Shown here: positions 19,634 through 28,773 of the stretch, in pieces | Layout: every line of letters begins with the position of its first letter | Position numbering within the stretch: position 1 is the stretch's first letter | DNA from: Mycobacterium sp. 852014-50255_SCH5639931 | GTDB lineage: Bacteria > Actinomycetota > Actinomycetes > Mycobacteriales > Mycobacteriaceae | NCBI RefSeq assembly: GCF_001665605.1 | Contig: NZ_LZSV01000033.1 | Span: forward strand, 54,285-118,284 | Length of the DNA: 64,000 nt | Reading direction: 5' to 3' | Program-made: the position numbers and the translations under genes | The notes under the pieces: model-generated | Seen by the model: the letters and a program-made list of their open reading frames with translations, nothing else | Database searches by the model: none | Told to the model about the DNA's origin: nothing

Positions 19634-20857
19634 GTGAGCGAGCCGAGAACACCGCTGGCGTGGCTGCCGTTCTCGATCGCAGAGGCGGCATTGTCGGAAG
19701 AACTCGGCAACGTGGACCTTTTTCAAGCGTGGTCCCATCTGCTGGCCCGGCTAGGTGAAGCCGCACAGACCGTCGAATCCGACCCGGCGAGCCGAAACCG
19801 AATCGACCTCGCCGCCGGCATCCGGCATCTGTTGGTGTTGCTTGCCGCCGGAATCGACGAGGTGCTGCGGTTCGATCCGCACCCGGTTCTGAGCGTGCGC
19901 CGTACCAGCACTGACGACCTGGTGACCTGGGGCATGGAGTGCCCCGACTGCCTCTACACCCGTGCCGTATTGCGCGGCGGCGAGAGTTATCGCCTGTTTG
20001 GGAATCGAGGCACCGCGCGGTACATCGGGCTGCAGACAATGAACGGCGTCGCCGCGACGGCGAACGAACTGGTGGATGAGCTCGACGTGGATGCGGACGG
20101 CAACTTCGAGGTCGTGCTATCAGCCGATGACCGACCGGGAAATTGGATGCGCATCGAGGGAGACCATCCCACGTTGACGGTGCGGCACTTCTTCTACGAC
20201 TGGGACACCGAGGTGGCCTCGTCGCTGAGCATCGAGCGAAGCGGCGAAGCGGTGCAAACCGACGACCCATCAGTTGATCCGGACATGGTGGTGTCCCGGC
20301 AGATCACCGCGCTCGGTGACTTCGTCGGCGACAATCTGGCGTTCTTCCTGCAATTCGGCGCCGCGGCACCGCCCAACGGATTCCTGCCGCCGATCGACCG
20401 CACCGATATGGGTGCGGCAGCGGAGAACAGGCCGGTGATCGGCCGGTGGGAGCTGGGCCCGAATGAGGCGCTCATCGTGGAAGTGGAGCCGCCCCAGGGT
20501 CTTTACTGGAGCTTCTCCATCGGCAATCCGTGGTGGGAGACGATCCATTACGGGCGCCACCAGTCCAGCCTCAATGCCCATCAGGCCGTCGTGGACGCCG
20601 ATGGCATGGTGCGCTTGGTGCTGTGCTCTGACGATCCGGGCGTCGCCAATTGGCTCGACACCGCCGGCCACAGCAACGGCCCGATCATCCTGCGCTGTGT
20701 GCGCACCGAGACGGCGCCGACGCCGACCACCCGCGTCGTGCCGTTTGCCGAGATTGATGCGGAGTTACCTCCGGATACCGCAAGAGTCACTCCCGAAGAG
20801 CGCCGGTCCGTCCTCGCGGCGCGTCGCCGCGCCGTGCACAAGAGGTTTGCACAATGA
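19634..20857 (+). CDS. DUF1214 domain-containing protein
   Basis: Protein of 407 residues from the GTG at 19634, which has a purine-rich AGCGGAG just upstream. A TTG 42 bases earlier falls inside the operator-like palindrome and was rejected. The sequence has a central DUF1214-like beta-rich region (SYRLFGNRGTARYIGLQTMNG, then NEALIVEVEPPQGLYWSFSIGNPWW) and an arginine-rich C-terminal helix. DUF1214 proteins have no established biochemical role. It is the first gene of a four-gene operon; its stop overlaps the sulfotransferase start by 4 bases. Confidence 0.8.
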   Translation: MSEPRTPLAWLPFSIAEAALSEELGNVDLFQAWSHLLARLGEAAQTVESDPASRNRIDLAAGIRHLLVLLAAGIDEVLRFDPHPVLSVRRTSTDDLVTWGMECPDCLYTRAVLRGGESYRLFGNRGTARYIGLQTMNGVAATANELVDELDVDADGNFEVVLSADDRPGNWMRIEGDHPTLTVRHFFYDWDTEVASSLSIERSGEAVQTDDPSVDPDMVVSRQITALGDFVGDNLAFFLQFGAAAPPNGFLPPIDRTDMGAAAENRPVIGRWELGPNEALIVEVEPPQGLYWSFSIGNPWWETIHYGRHQSSLNAHQAVVDADGMVRLVLCSDDPGVANWLDTAGHSNGPIILRCVRTETAPTPTTRVVPFAEIDAELPPDTARVTPEERRSVLAARRRAVHKRFAQ

Positions 20858-21999
20858 TGTTCGACGCCGACAAGTTGGAAGACGGCGCCCGCGCCGCAAC
20901 GGGTCTCGAGGATTTCGGTTCGCCCTACTATCGCGAGGGGCTCGAGCGCATCGTCGATGCGCTGAACACCGAGGCCGACCTCAACGACATGGGCAGGATC
21001 ATCCAGCACGCCACCATCAGTAACGCCTTGATTCAGCGCCTCAAAATCGAGGACACCTACGGCCGCCACCCCGAGATCGACGACGAGGTGGTCGACGGGC
21101 CCGTATTCGTGATCGGGTTACCCCGCACCGGGACCACCGCTTTGAGTCAGCTGGTGGCCGCCGACCCGCAATTCCGGTCGCTACGGATGTGGGAATCGCA
21201 AGCCCCCACCCCGCCGCCGGAGGCCGCGACCCAACACACCGATCCGCGGATCGCACAGGCCGAGGCCGGCCTGAAGATGCTGGACGACATGTTCCCGCTC
21301 ATGAAGACGCTGTATAACTCCGAGCCAACGGCACCGACCGAATGCCAGGACCTGATGGGAATGAGCTTCCGCACCTTCCACTTTGACGGCGCCGTTCGCG
21401 CGCCCGGTTACCTCGCGTGGCTGATGGACTGCGACATGCGCGGGACCTACACGTTTCACCGGCGAGTGCTCAAGCTGTTGCAATGGCATTGCCCGCCGCG
21501 TCTATGGCACCTCAAGACGCCCGTGCACATGTTCGCACTCGACGCGCTCGTCGAGGCTTACCCGAACGCGAAATTCCTTTGGAGCCATCGTGACCCGGCG
21601 AAGGTGATGGGATCGGTGTGCAGCCTCATTCAGTACGTGCGCAGCTGGAGCAGCGACCGCAACGACGCCAACGAACTCGGCGCCGAACAAGTCGACAGCT
21701 GGGTTGAAGCCGTACGGCGGGCAATGGATTTCCGCAGCCGCGTCGGCGACGACCGATTCGCAGACGTCTCGTTCGCCGACTTGCAGACCGATCCAGTGCC
21801 TACCCTGCGAACCAGCTACGAGGCCTTGGGTTTGAGCTTCACCGACGCCACGATGGCTTCCGTAGAGCAGTGGGCCAAGGGTCACAGACCCGGCGCCCGT
21901 GGCGCGCATGACTATGAGCTGGCCGACTACGGCTTGACGCCCGAAGGCGTTCGCGAACGGTTCGCCGACTACCTCGCCACCTACGATGCGACCGGATGA
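20854..21999 (+). CDS. Sulfotransferase family protein
   Basis: Protein of 381 residues of the PAPS-dependent sulfotransferase-3-like group common in mycobacteria. The 5'-phosphosulfate loop is visible as FVIGLPRTGTTALSQLV near residue 90. The 3'-phosphate-binding region (FLWSHRDPAKVMGSVCSL) follows near residue 250. Such enzymes transfer sulfate from PAPS to hydroxyl groups of lipids or small molecules; the acceptor is unknown. Its start overlaps the DUF1214 gene and its end overlaps the tetR start by 14 bases, so the three are surely cotranscribed. Confidence 0.87.
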   Translation: MMFDADKLEDGARAATGLEDFGSPYYREGLERIVDALNTEADLNDMGRIIQHATISNALIQRLKIEDTYGRHPEIDDEVVDGPVFVIGLPRTGTTALSQLVAADPQFRSLRMWESQAPTPPPEAATQHTDPRIAQAEAGLKMLDDMFPLMKTLYNSEPTAPTECQDLMGMSFRTFHFDGAVRAPGYLAWLMDCDMRGTYTFHRRVLKLLQWHCPPRLWHLKTPVHMFALDALVEAYPNAKFLWSHRDPAKVMGSVCSLIQYVRSWSSDRNDANELGAEQVDSWVEAVRRAMDFRSRVGDDRFADVSFADLQTDPVPTLRTSYEALGLSFTDATMASVEQWAKGHRPGARGAHDYELADYGLTPEGVRERFADYLATYDATG

Positions 22000-22657
22000 C
22001 TACGTGGCCGCTCCTCGCACGCGGCGACGCGACAAGCTGGGTCCCGACCCGGCAGTACGCCGCGAGATCCTGCAGGCCGCATCGATCGCTTTGCGCGAGC
22101 ATGGAGTTCGCGGACTCGGTATCACCGCCGTGCTGGAACGGGCAGGATTGAGCACACGCGCGTTCTATCGGCATTTCGCCTCCAAAGACGAATTGGTTGC
22201 CGCCGTCTTTCTGGAGAACGCGCGTGTCGAGAAACGGCGCCTGCGGCGCCGAATGAGCCGTGCCACGACGGACATCGAGGCGGTGGCGGCATGGATTGAC
22301 GGGCGACTCGACCTGGCGTTCGACGAAACCATCGGCGCTGACTTGCGCCGCCTGTCGATGGAGGCTCAATCCCAGATGTTCGCCTCCCCCATTCTCGTTC
22401 AGCCCGCATACGCCGAGATCCTCGAACCACTCAGTGACGCACTTCGGCGCGGCATGGACAACGGAATGTTTCACCACATCGATCCGGTGGCCGACGCCCA
22501 ATTCATTCACGGCGTGGTCTGGGCGGCCATTGACCAACAGTGGGCGGCCGGAGATTGTGACCGCGACGATCTCCGCCGGCGCAGTGTGCTTTTCTGCCTG
22601 GGCGGGCTGGGCGTGACGCCGGAAGCAATCGAGCGGATTTGCTCCAACAACCAGTAG
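21986..22657 (+). CDS. TetR family transcriptional regulator
   Basis: Protein of 223 residues. The N-terminal helix-turn-helix region is clear: REILQAASIALREHGVRGLGITAVLERAGLSTRAFYRHFASKDEL, spread over about residues 25-70, with the usual TetR sequence pattern. The C-terminal ligand-binding part is helical and unassigned. It lies within the operon it probably controls, and the two palindromes at 19548-19559 and 19580-19604 are its likeliest operators. Confidence 0.9.
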   Translation: MRPDDYVAAPRTRRRDKLGPDPAVRREILQAASIALREHGVRGLGITAVLERAGLSTRAFYRHFASKDELVAAVFLENARVEKRRLRRRMSRATTDIEAVAAWIDGRLDLAFDETIGADLRRLSMEAQSQMFASPILVQPAYAEILEPLSDALRRGMDNGMFHHIDPVADAQFIHGVVWAAIDQQWAAGDCDRDDLRRRSVLFCLGGLGVTPEAIERICSNNQ

Positions 22658-22668
22658 CGAAGGAGTCG

Positions 22669-23475
22669 ATGATGGATCTCGGTTTCGCGGGGTCGACCGC
22701 CGTGGTCACCGGCGGGAGCAAAGGGATGGGACTGGCCATCGCAGAAACCCTTGCGGCCGAGGGAGCCAGCGTGGCCGTCATGGCCAGGGGCCGCGGCGCG
22801 CTCGAAACCGCGGTCACAGCACTGCGTGCGGCCGGCGCTCCGGACGCCGTGGGAATCAGCGTCGACATGGCCGATCCCCAGTCCATCAGTGATGCCTTCG
22901 CGACGATCTCGGAGCGTTGGGGTCGACTCAATTGTCTGGTCCACACCATTGGGCCCGGCGATGGCTATTTCGAGCAGATGGACGACGCGCAGTGGGAAGC
23001 GGCGTTCACACTCGGCACCATGTCGGGCGTCAGATCCATCCGTGCATCGTTGCCGCTGCTGCGGACCGCGGATTGGGCCCGCATCGTGACGCTGGCCGCA
23101 CACTCGATTCAGCGCCAGAACCCGCGCATCGTCGCCTATACGGCGTCGAAGGCGGCACTGGCCAGCGTCACCAAGAACTTGTCGAAAAGCCTTGCCAAGG
23201 ACGGCATTCTAGTCAACTGCATATGCCCTGGGACGATCGTGACGGCCAGCTTCACCGAGGCACTCAAAGACATCCTTGCCGCCGACGGCCTCGACGCCAC
23301 TGATCCGGTCGACGTCATGACCTGGATCGACAACAACTTTCACCAGCCCTGCGATCTCGGCCGCGCCGGACTTCCCGAAGAGGTCGCCTCCATTACCGCC
23401 TACCTCGTATCGCGGCGAAACGGTTATGTCACCGGGGCTACCGTCAACGTCGACGGCGGATCGGACTTCATCTGA
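22669..23475 (+). CDS. Short-chain dehydrogenase/reductase
   Basis: Protein of 268 residues. The Rossmann start is TAVVTGGSKGMGLAIAETLA (TGxxxGxG), the catalytic Tyr-Lys pair is in VAYTASKAAL, and the C-terminal NVDGGSDFI ending is typical of classical SDRs. An AGGAG ribosome site precedes two adjacent ATG codons (22669 and 22672). Last gene of the DUF1214 operon; it probably oxidises or reduces the same substrate class handled by the sulfotransferase, but the substrate is unknown. Convergent with cobN, 11 bases away. Confidence 0.88.
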   Translation: MMDLGFAGSTAVVTGGSKGMGLAIAETLAAEGASVAVMARGRGALETAVTALRAAGAPDAVGISVDMADPQSISDAFATISERWGRLNCLVHTIGPGDGYFEQMDDAQWEAAFTLGTMSGVRSIRASLPLLRTADWARIVTLAAHSIQRQNPRIVAYTASKAALASVTKNLSKSLAKDGILVNCICPGTIVTASFTEALKDILAADGLDATDPVDVMTWIDNNFHQPCDLGRAGLPEEVASITAYLVSRRNGYVTGATVNVDGGSDFI

Positions 23476-23486
23476 GCCAAAGGCGG

Positions 23487-26400
23487 TCAGCCCTCCAGGT
23501 CGCCCTCGGTTTCCAGCAGCGCCTGCCGCAGGCCGTCGAGGGTCTCCGGTTGCGGCTGTTCCCACATGCCGCGGCCGGCGGCCTCCAGCAGGCGTTCGGC
23601 CATGCCGTGCAGCGCCCACGGGTTGGACTCGGCCATGAACTTTCGGTTCTCGGGATCCAGCACGTAGCTCTCGGTGAGCTGCTCGTACATCCAGTCGGCC
23701 ATCACCCCGGCGGTGGCGTCGTAGCCGAACAGGTAGTCAACGGTCGCCGCCATTTCGAACGCACCCTTGTAACCATGCCGGCGCATCGCCGACATCCAGC
23801 GCGGATTGACGACGCGGGCTCGGAACACCCGGGTGGTCTCCTCGGACAGCGTGCGGGTGCGGATCGCGTCGGGTCGGGTGTTGTCACCGATATAAGCGGC
23901 GGGCGCCTGCCCGGTCAGCGCCCGGACCGTGGCCACCATGCCGCCGTGGTACTGGAAGTAGTCGTCGGAGTCGGCGATGTCGTGTTCGCGGGTATCGGTG
24001 TTCTTGGCGGCCACGGCGATCCGACGGTATTGGCGGTTCATGTCGTCGACCGCCTCGCGGCCGTCCAGGTCGCGGCCATAGGCGAACCCTCCCCACGCCG
24101 TGTACACCTGCGCCAGGTCGGCGTCGTCGCGCCAGTTGCGACTGTCGATCAGCTGCAGCAGACCGGCGCCGTAGGTGCCCGGCTTGGAGCCGAAAATTCT
24201 TGTCGTGGAGCGGCGTTGATCGCCGTGCTGGGCCAGGTCGGCCTGCGCGTGCGCGCGGACGTAGTTGTCGTCGGCGGGCTCGTCGAGACCGGCGACCAGC
24301 CGCACCGCGTCGTCGAGCATCGTCACCACGTGTGGGAAGGCGTCCCGGAAGAACCCGGAGATCCGCACGGTCACATCGATGCGCGGGCGGCCCAGCTCCG
24401 CCAGTGGGATCGACGTCAGGTCGACGACTCGACGCGACGCATCGTCCCAGACCGGTCGGACACCCAGCAGCGCAAGCACTTCGGCGATGTCGTCGCCGGC
24501 GGTGCGCATCGCCGAGGTGCCCCACACCGACAGTCCCACCGATTGCGGCCACCGTCCGTGGTCGTTGCGGTAGCGACTCACCAGCGAATCCGCCAGGGCC
24601 ACACCGGCTTCCCAGGCCAGCCGGGACGGCACCGCCTTGGGATCGACGGAGTAGAAGTTGCGGCCGGTGGGCAGCACGTTGACCAGGCCGCGCAGCGGCG
24701 AGCCGGACGGGCCGGCCGGGATGAACCGGCCGTCCAACGCGTTGAGCACCTGCTCGATTTCGGCGGCCGTTCCGGCGAGCCGGGGCACCACCTCGGTGGC
24801 CGCGAACCGCAGCACGGCTGCCACCTCGGTGTCCGCGGTGATGCGTTCGGCGGCTTCGGGATCCCAACCGCTGGCCTGCAGTGCGGCGACGAGTTCGCGC
24901 GCCGCGGCTTCGGCCCGGTCGACCGACGTGCGTTCGTCGGTGCCGTCCTCCGCGAGGCCCAGCGCCTGCCGCAACCCGGGGAGGGTCTGCTCACCACCGA
25001 ACAGTTGGCGGGCCCGCAGGATCGCCAGCACGAGGTCGAGTTCGACTTCCCCGGACGGCTTTTGGCCCAGGATGTGCAGGCCGTCGCGGATCTGGACGTC
25101 CTTGATCTCGCAGAGCCACCCGTCGACATGCAGCAGCATGTCGTCGAACGAGTCCTCCGGGGGCCGCTCGGTCAGCCCGAGATCGTGGTCCATCTTGGCG
25201 GCCCGGATCAGCGTCCAGATCTGCTGGCGGATGGCGGGCAACTTGCCGGGATCCAGCGCGGCGACGTTGGCGTGCTCGTCGAGCAGCTGTTCCAAACGGG
25301 CGATGTCGCCGTAGGTTTCGGCGCGCGCCATCGGCGGGATGAGGTGGTCGACGAGCACCGCGTGCGCCCGCCGCTTGGCCTGGGTGCCCTCTCCCGGGTC
25401 ATTGACCAGGAAGGGGTAGATCAGTGGCAGGTTGCCCAACGCGGCATCGGATCCGCAGGCCGCCGACATGCCCAGCGTCTTGCCCGGCAGCCATTCCAGG
25501 TTGCCGTGCTTGCCCAGGTGCACCACGGCGTCCGAGCCGAATCCGGTGTCGAGCCAGTGATAGGCGGCCAGATAGTGGTGGCTGGGCGGCAGGTCCGGGT
25601 CGTGATAGATCGCCACCGGATTCTCGCCGAAGCCGCGGGGCGGCTGGACCATCAGCACCAGGTTGCCCGCTTGCATTGCGGCGATGACGATTTCGCCATC
25701 GGGGTCGCCGGTACGGTCCACGAACAAGTCGCCGGGCGGCGAGCCCCAATGCTGTGTCACCGCGTCCGTCAGCGCGGCGGGCAGGGTGGCGAACCAATCG
25801 CGATAATCCTTGGCGGACACCCGTATCGGGTTGCCGGCCAACTGCCCTTCGGTGAGCCAGTCGGGGTCCTGGCCGCCACGCTCGATCAAGGCGTGGATCA
25901 GGGCGTCCCCGTCGTTGGCATCGACCCCGGGCAACTCGCCCACCTGGTACCCGCGCTCGCGCATGGCCCGCAGCAGCGCGACCGCGCTGGCGGGCGTGTC
26001 CAAGCCGACCGCGTTGCCGATCCGCGCGTGCTTGGTGGGATAGGCCGAGAACACCACGGCGACCCGCTTGTCGGCCGGGGCGACGTGACGCAGCCGTGCA
26101 TGCCGGACCGCCAGGCCTGCGACCCGCGCGCAACGCTCCGGGTCGGCGACATAGGAGATCAGCCCGTCGTCGTCGATCTCCTTGAAGGAGAACGGGACGG
26201 TGATGATGCGGCCGTCGAACTCGGGCACCGCCACCTGGGTGGCGACGTCGAGCGGGCTGAGCCCGTCGTCGTTTTCGCTCCACTGAGCCCGGGAGCTGGT
26301 CAGGCAGAGTCCCTGCAGGATCGGAATGCCCAGAGCCGCAAGGTGTTCGACGTTCCAGCTGTCGTCATCGCCGCCCGCGGACACCGTGGCCGGCTTCAGT

Positions 26401-27059
26401 CCCCCGGCGGCCAGGACGGTGACCACCATGGCGTCGGCGTCGCCCAGCCGTTGCAGCAGTTCGGGTTCGGCGGTACGCAGCGATGCACAGTAGACCGGCA
26501 TCGGCCGCCCGCCGGCGTCCTCGATGGCCCGGCACAGCGCCTCGACGTAGCCGGTGTTGCCGGCCAGCTGCTGCGCGCGGTAGTACAGCACGGCAATCGT
26601 CGGACCTTGGGCGTCGCAGGCAGGCCGCTCCAGCTCGCCCCAGGTCGACGTCACCACCGGCGGGCTGAAGCCGAAACCCGTCATCAATACGGTGTCGGAC
26701 AGGAAGGCGTGCAGCTGGCGCAGGTTCTCCACGCCGCCGTGCGCCAGGTAGATGTGCGCCTGCACCGCGATGCCGGCGGCCAGCGTGGACAGGCCGGTCA
26801 ATTCGGCGTCGGCGGCCTGCTCGCCGCTGACCAACACCGTCGGCACCCCGCTGGCGATGACCGCGTCGATGCCGCTCTGCCAGGCGCGGTAGCCGCCGAG
26901 GATGCGGACCACCACGATCGACGCATTCTCCAGCAGCTTCGGGAGCTCGCTCTCGTCCAGGCGCGAGGGGTTGGCCCACCGATAATTCTTGCCGCTGGAT
27001 CGGGCGCTGATCAGGTCCGTGTCGGATGTCGACAGCAGCAGGATGGTCGGCTCAGCCAC
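23487..27059 (-). CDS. cobN: Cobaltochelatase subunit CobN
   Basis: Protein of 1190 residues from a GTG start. CobN is the large subunit of the ATP-dependent aerobic cobaltochelatase that inserts cobalt into hydrogenobyrinic acid a,c-diamide. The sequence carries the CobN/magnesium chelatase H-subunit landmarks VVHLGKHGNLEWLPGKTLGMS and the downstream FWRDAFPHV-like and FGSKPGTYGAGLLQL segments. Length fits the family. Upstream by 3 bases is an alpha/beta hydrolase gene on the same strand. The partner subunits CobS/CobT or ChlI/ChlD are not in this window. Confidence 0.95.
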   Translation of the reverse strand: MAEPTILLLSTSDTDLISARSSGKNYRWANPSRLDESELPKLLENASIVVVRILGGYRAWQSGIDAVIASGVPTVLVSGEQAADAELTGLSTLAAGIAVQAHIYLAHGGVENLRQLHAFLSDTVLMTGFGFSPPVVTSTWGELERPACDAQGPTIAVLYYRAQQLAGNTGYVEALCRAIEDAGGRPMPVYCASLRTAEPELLQRLGDADAMVVTVLAAGGLKPATVSAGGDDDSWNVEHLAALGIPILQGLCLTSSRAQWSENDDGLSPLDVATQVAVPEFDGRIITVPFSFKEIDDDGLISYVADPERCARVAGLAVRHARLRHVAPADKRVAVVFSAYPTKHARIGNAVGLDTPASAVALLRAMRERGYQVGELPGVDANDGDALIHALIERGGQDPDWLTEGQLAGNPIRVSAKDYRDWFATLPAALTDAVTQHWGSPPGDLFVDRTGDPDGEIVIAAMQAGNLVLMVQPPRGFGENPVAIYHDPDLPPSHHYLAAYHWLDTGFGSDAVVHLGKHGNLEWLPGKTLGMSAACGSDAALGNLPLIYPFLVNDPGEGTQAKRRAHAVLVDHLIPPMARAETYGDIARLEQLLDEHANVAALDPGKLPAIRQQIWTLIRAAKMDHDLGLTERPPEDSFDDMLLHVDGWLCEIKDVQIRDGLHILGQKPSGEVELDLVLAILRARQLFGGEQTLPGLRQALGLAEDGTDERTSVDRAEAAARELVAALQASGWDPEAAERITADTEVAAVLRFAATEVVPRLAGTAAEIEQVLNALDGRFIPAGPSGSPLRGLVNVLPTGRNFYSVDPKAVPSRLAWEAGVALADSLVSRYRNDHGRWPQSVGLSVWGTSAMRTAGDDIAEVLALLGVRPVWDDASRRVVDLTSIPLAELGRPRIDVTVRISGFFRDAFPHVVTMLDDAVRLVAGLDEPADDNYVRAHAQADLAQHGDQRRSTTRIFGSKPGTYGAGLLQLIDSRNWRDDADLAQVYTAWGGFAYGRDLDGREAVDDMNRQYRRIAVAAKNTDTREHDIADSDDYFQYHGGMVATVRALTGQAPAAYIGDNTRPDAIRTRTLSEETTRVFRARVVNPRWMSAMRRHGYKGAFEMAATVDYLFGYDATAGVMADWMYEQLTESYVLDPENRKFMAESNPWALHGMAERLLEAAGRGMWEQPQPETLDGLRQALLETEGDLEG

Positions 27060-27062
27060 CCC

Positions 27063-27737
27063 TCATTCGTACAGCAGCGTCGCCGCGATCCGGGCGGCGA
27101 CCTCTCCGGCCACCCGCAACGCCTCTTCACTCGTGCCGGGCTCATAGCGGTCGGCGACCGGGTCGTAGTCGGCGCCGGCGATGGACCCGTGATCGGCCCC
27201 CAGCTCCACCAGCTCGACCGGCCAGCCGACCCGTCGGAGGCTTTCGGCGAACTCCCTGCTGGCCGTCACGGGAACCACGTCATCAGTCAGGCCGTGCAGC
27301 AACGTGAACGGCGTGCCGATACGGCCGGCCGACAGCTCGTCGTCGACGCGCCGACCGAAGATCGGGTCGGGGACCATGAAGGCACCCGCCAGGCACACGG
27401 TGTGCGCCAATTGCGCTTCGCCGCGCAGCGTCAGGGCCGCCGCGGCGACGCCTCCCATCGACCACCCGACGAGCACGATGTTGTCGGGGGCGTCGGCGAA
27501 GTTGCGGGCGAAGTCGAGCGATCCCAGCAGGTCCCCGCGCCCGCCGTCGTCGGCGTGTGAATTCCAGTCCGCTGCCACCACCGCCGCGCCGTGCTCGGCG
27601 AGCATCCCGGCGAGAGGACGGAACGCGGCGCGGGCATCGGTCTGCATGCCGTGCCACAGCAGGACGGTGGGTTGCGTCGAGTCGCCGTAGACATCGGCCA
27701 AACGTGTTGGGGCGTACTCCACTGTCTGCACGAACAC
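27063..27737 (-). CDS. Alpha/beta hydrolase upstream of cobN
   Basis: Protein of 224 residues. The nucleophile elbow is VGWSMGGVAAA (Ser), the oxyanion region follows LLWHGMQTD, and a late LGADHGSI supplies a candidate His. Resembles the dienelactone hydrolase-like alpha/beta hydrolases; the substrate is unknown. Its stop lies 3 bases from the cobN start, so both are probably one transcript, although no role in cobalamin synthesis is evident. Confidence 0.83.
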   Translation of the reverse strand: MFVQTVEYAPTRLADVYGDSTQPTVLLWHGMQTDARAAFRPLAGMLAEHGAAVVAADWNSHADDGGRGDLLGSLDFARNFADAPDNIVLVGWSMGGVAAAALTLRGEAQLAHTVCLAGAFMVPDPIFGRRVDDELSAGRIGTPFTLLHGLTDDVVPVTASREFAESLRRVGWPVELVELGADHGSIAGADYDPVADRYEPGTSEEALRVAGEVAARIAATLLYE

Positions 27738-27886
27738 GAGGGTGCCCTGGGCGGAGCCGAATCAATCCCCCGGGTCGGCGGAAAGACCCACCCAACGTGC
27801 GTTCGGTGCGACGATTTCGCCGTATTCGCGCGGCGAGTGCACGTTCGGCGCGAGACTGGCACCAGCTTTCGAGGGAGCGTGACGTG

Positions 27887-28711
27887 ATGAATTCAGTAGC
27901 AGGAAAAGTCATTGCCATCACCGGCGGTGCCCGCGGCATCGGCCTGGCGATCGCCACGGCGCTGCACGGTCTAGGCGCCAAGGTCGCAATCGGTGATATC
28001 GACGAAGCCGCCGCCAAGGATGCCGGTGCCCGGTTGGGACTGCCGGTCAGCCGTGGAATGAACGTGACGGATCGCCCGTCCTTCACCGCATTCCTGGACG
28101 CCGTGGAAAGCGAGCTGGGATCACTCGACGTTCTGGTGAACAACGCCGGCCTCATCGCGGCCGGTGCCGCGGTTGACGAGCCGGACGCCATCACCCAGCG
28201 GGTGCTCGATGTGAATGTCTTCGGCGTGATGCTGGGCACCAAGCTTGCGCTGCAACGGATGCTGCCGCGCGGACGCGGGCACATCGTCAACGTCGGGTCG
28301 CTGGGCAGCGTGCTCCCGGCTGCCGGCATCGCAACGTATTGCGCGACCAAGCACGCCGTACTCGGGTACACCGATTCCGTGCGGATGGAGAACCGTGGGC
28401 GCGGCATCCACTTCTCGGTGATCATGCCGACCCTGACGAACACCGAGATGGTCGCGGGCGCCGGACACGCGCGGGGCTTCAAGAATGCTGAGCCCGAAGA
28501 CGTCGCCCGAGCGGTCACCGGAGTGATCGCGAACCCCAAGCGGCGCGTGATAGTTCCGCCGTCGATGGGCATGCTGGTGTCCGTGCAGCGGTTGATGCCG
28601 CAGTCGGTCTCGGAAGCGATGGGACGTGCGGTCGGCACCGACCGCGTCTTCACCAGCGACCTCCGAGCCGATGAGCGCGCGGAGTATGCCCGGCGGACGG
28701 GAACCTCCTGA
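27887..28711 (+). CDS. Short-chain dehydrogenase/reductase
   Basis: Protein of 274 residues starting MNSVAGKVIAITGGARGIG at an ATG preceded by GAGGGAG; a GTG three bases earlier is also possible. It has the TGGxxGIG cofactor motif, NNAGLI, and the catalytic YCATK. The C-terminal part is longer than in classical SDRs and lacks the usual DGG ending. Substrate unknown. Divergent from the hydrolase-cobN unit and 62 bases before cobG, so it could share a transcript with the cob genes. Confidence 0.87.
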   Translation: MNSVAGKVIAITGGARGIGLAIATALHGLGAKVAIGDIDEAAAKDAGARLGLPVSRGMNVTDRPSFTAFLDAVESELGSLDVLVNNAGLIAAGAAVDEPDAITQRVLDVNVFGVMLGTKLALQRMLPRGRGHIVNVGSLGSVLPAAGIATYCATKHAVLGYTDSVRMENRGRGIHFSVIMPTLTNTEMVAGAGHARGFKNAEPEDVARAVTGVIANPKRRVIVPPSMGMLVSVQRLMPQSVSEAMGRAVGTDRVFTSDLRADERAEYARRTGTS

Positions 28712-28773
28712 CCGTCACGCACTCGCGAAAGTGTCGAGAATTCATACCTCTGCGGCCTCGGTACCGTAGACGG

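Noticed and set aside
23550..27560. Plus-strand open frame of 1336 codons opposite cobN
   Set aside because: Antisense shadow of a well-supported gene; the translation is low-complexity with no recognisable motif. GC-rich genomes give such frames by chance.
28712..28773. Possible cobalamin riboswitch before cobG
   Set aside because: The gap is 62 bases, too short for the roughly 200-base element, and has no B12 box.
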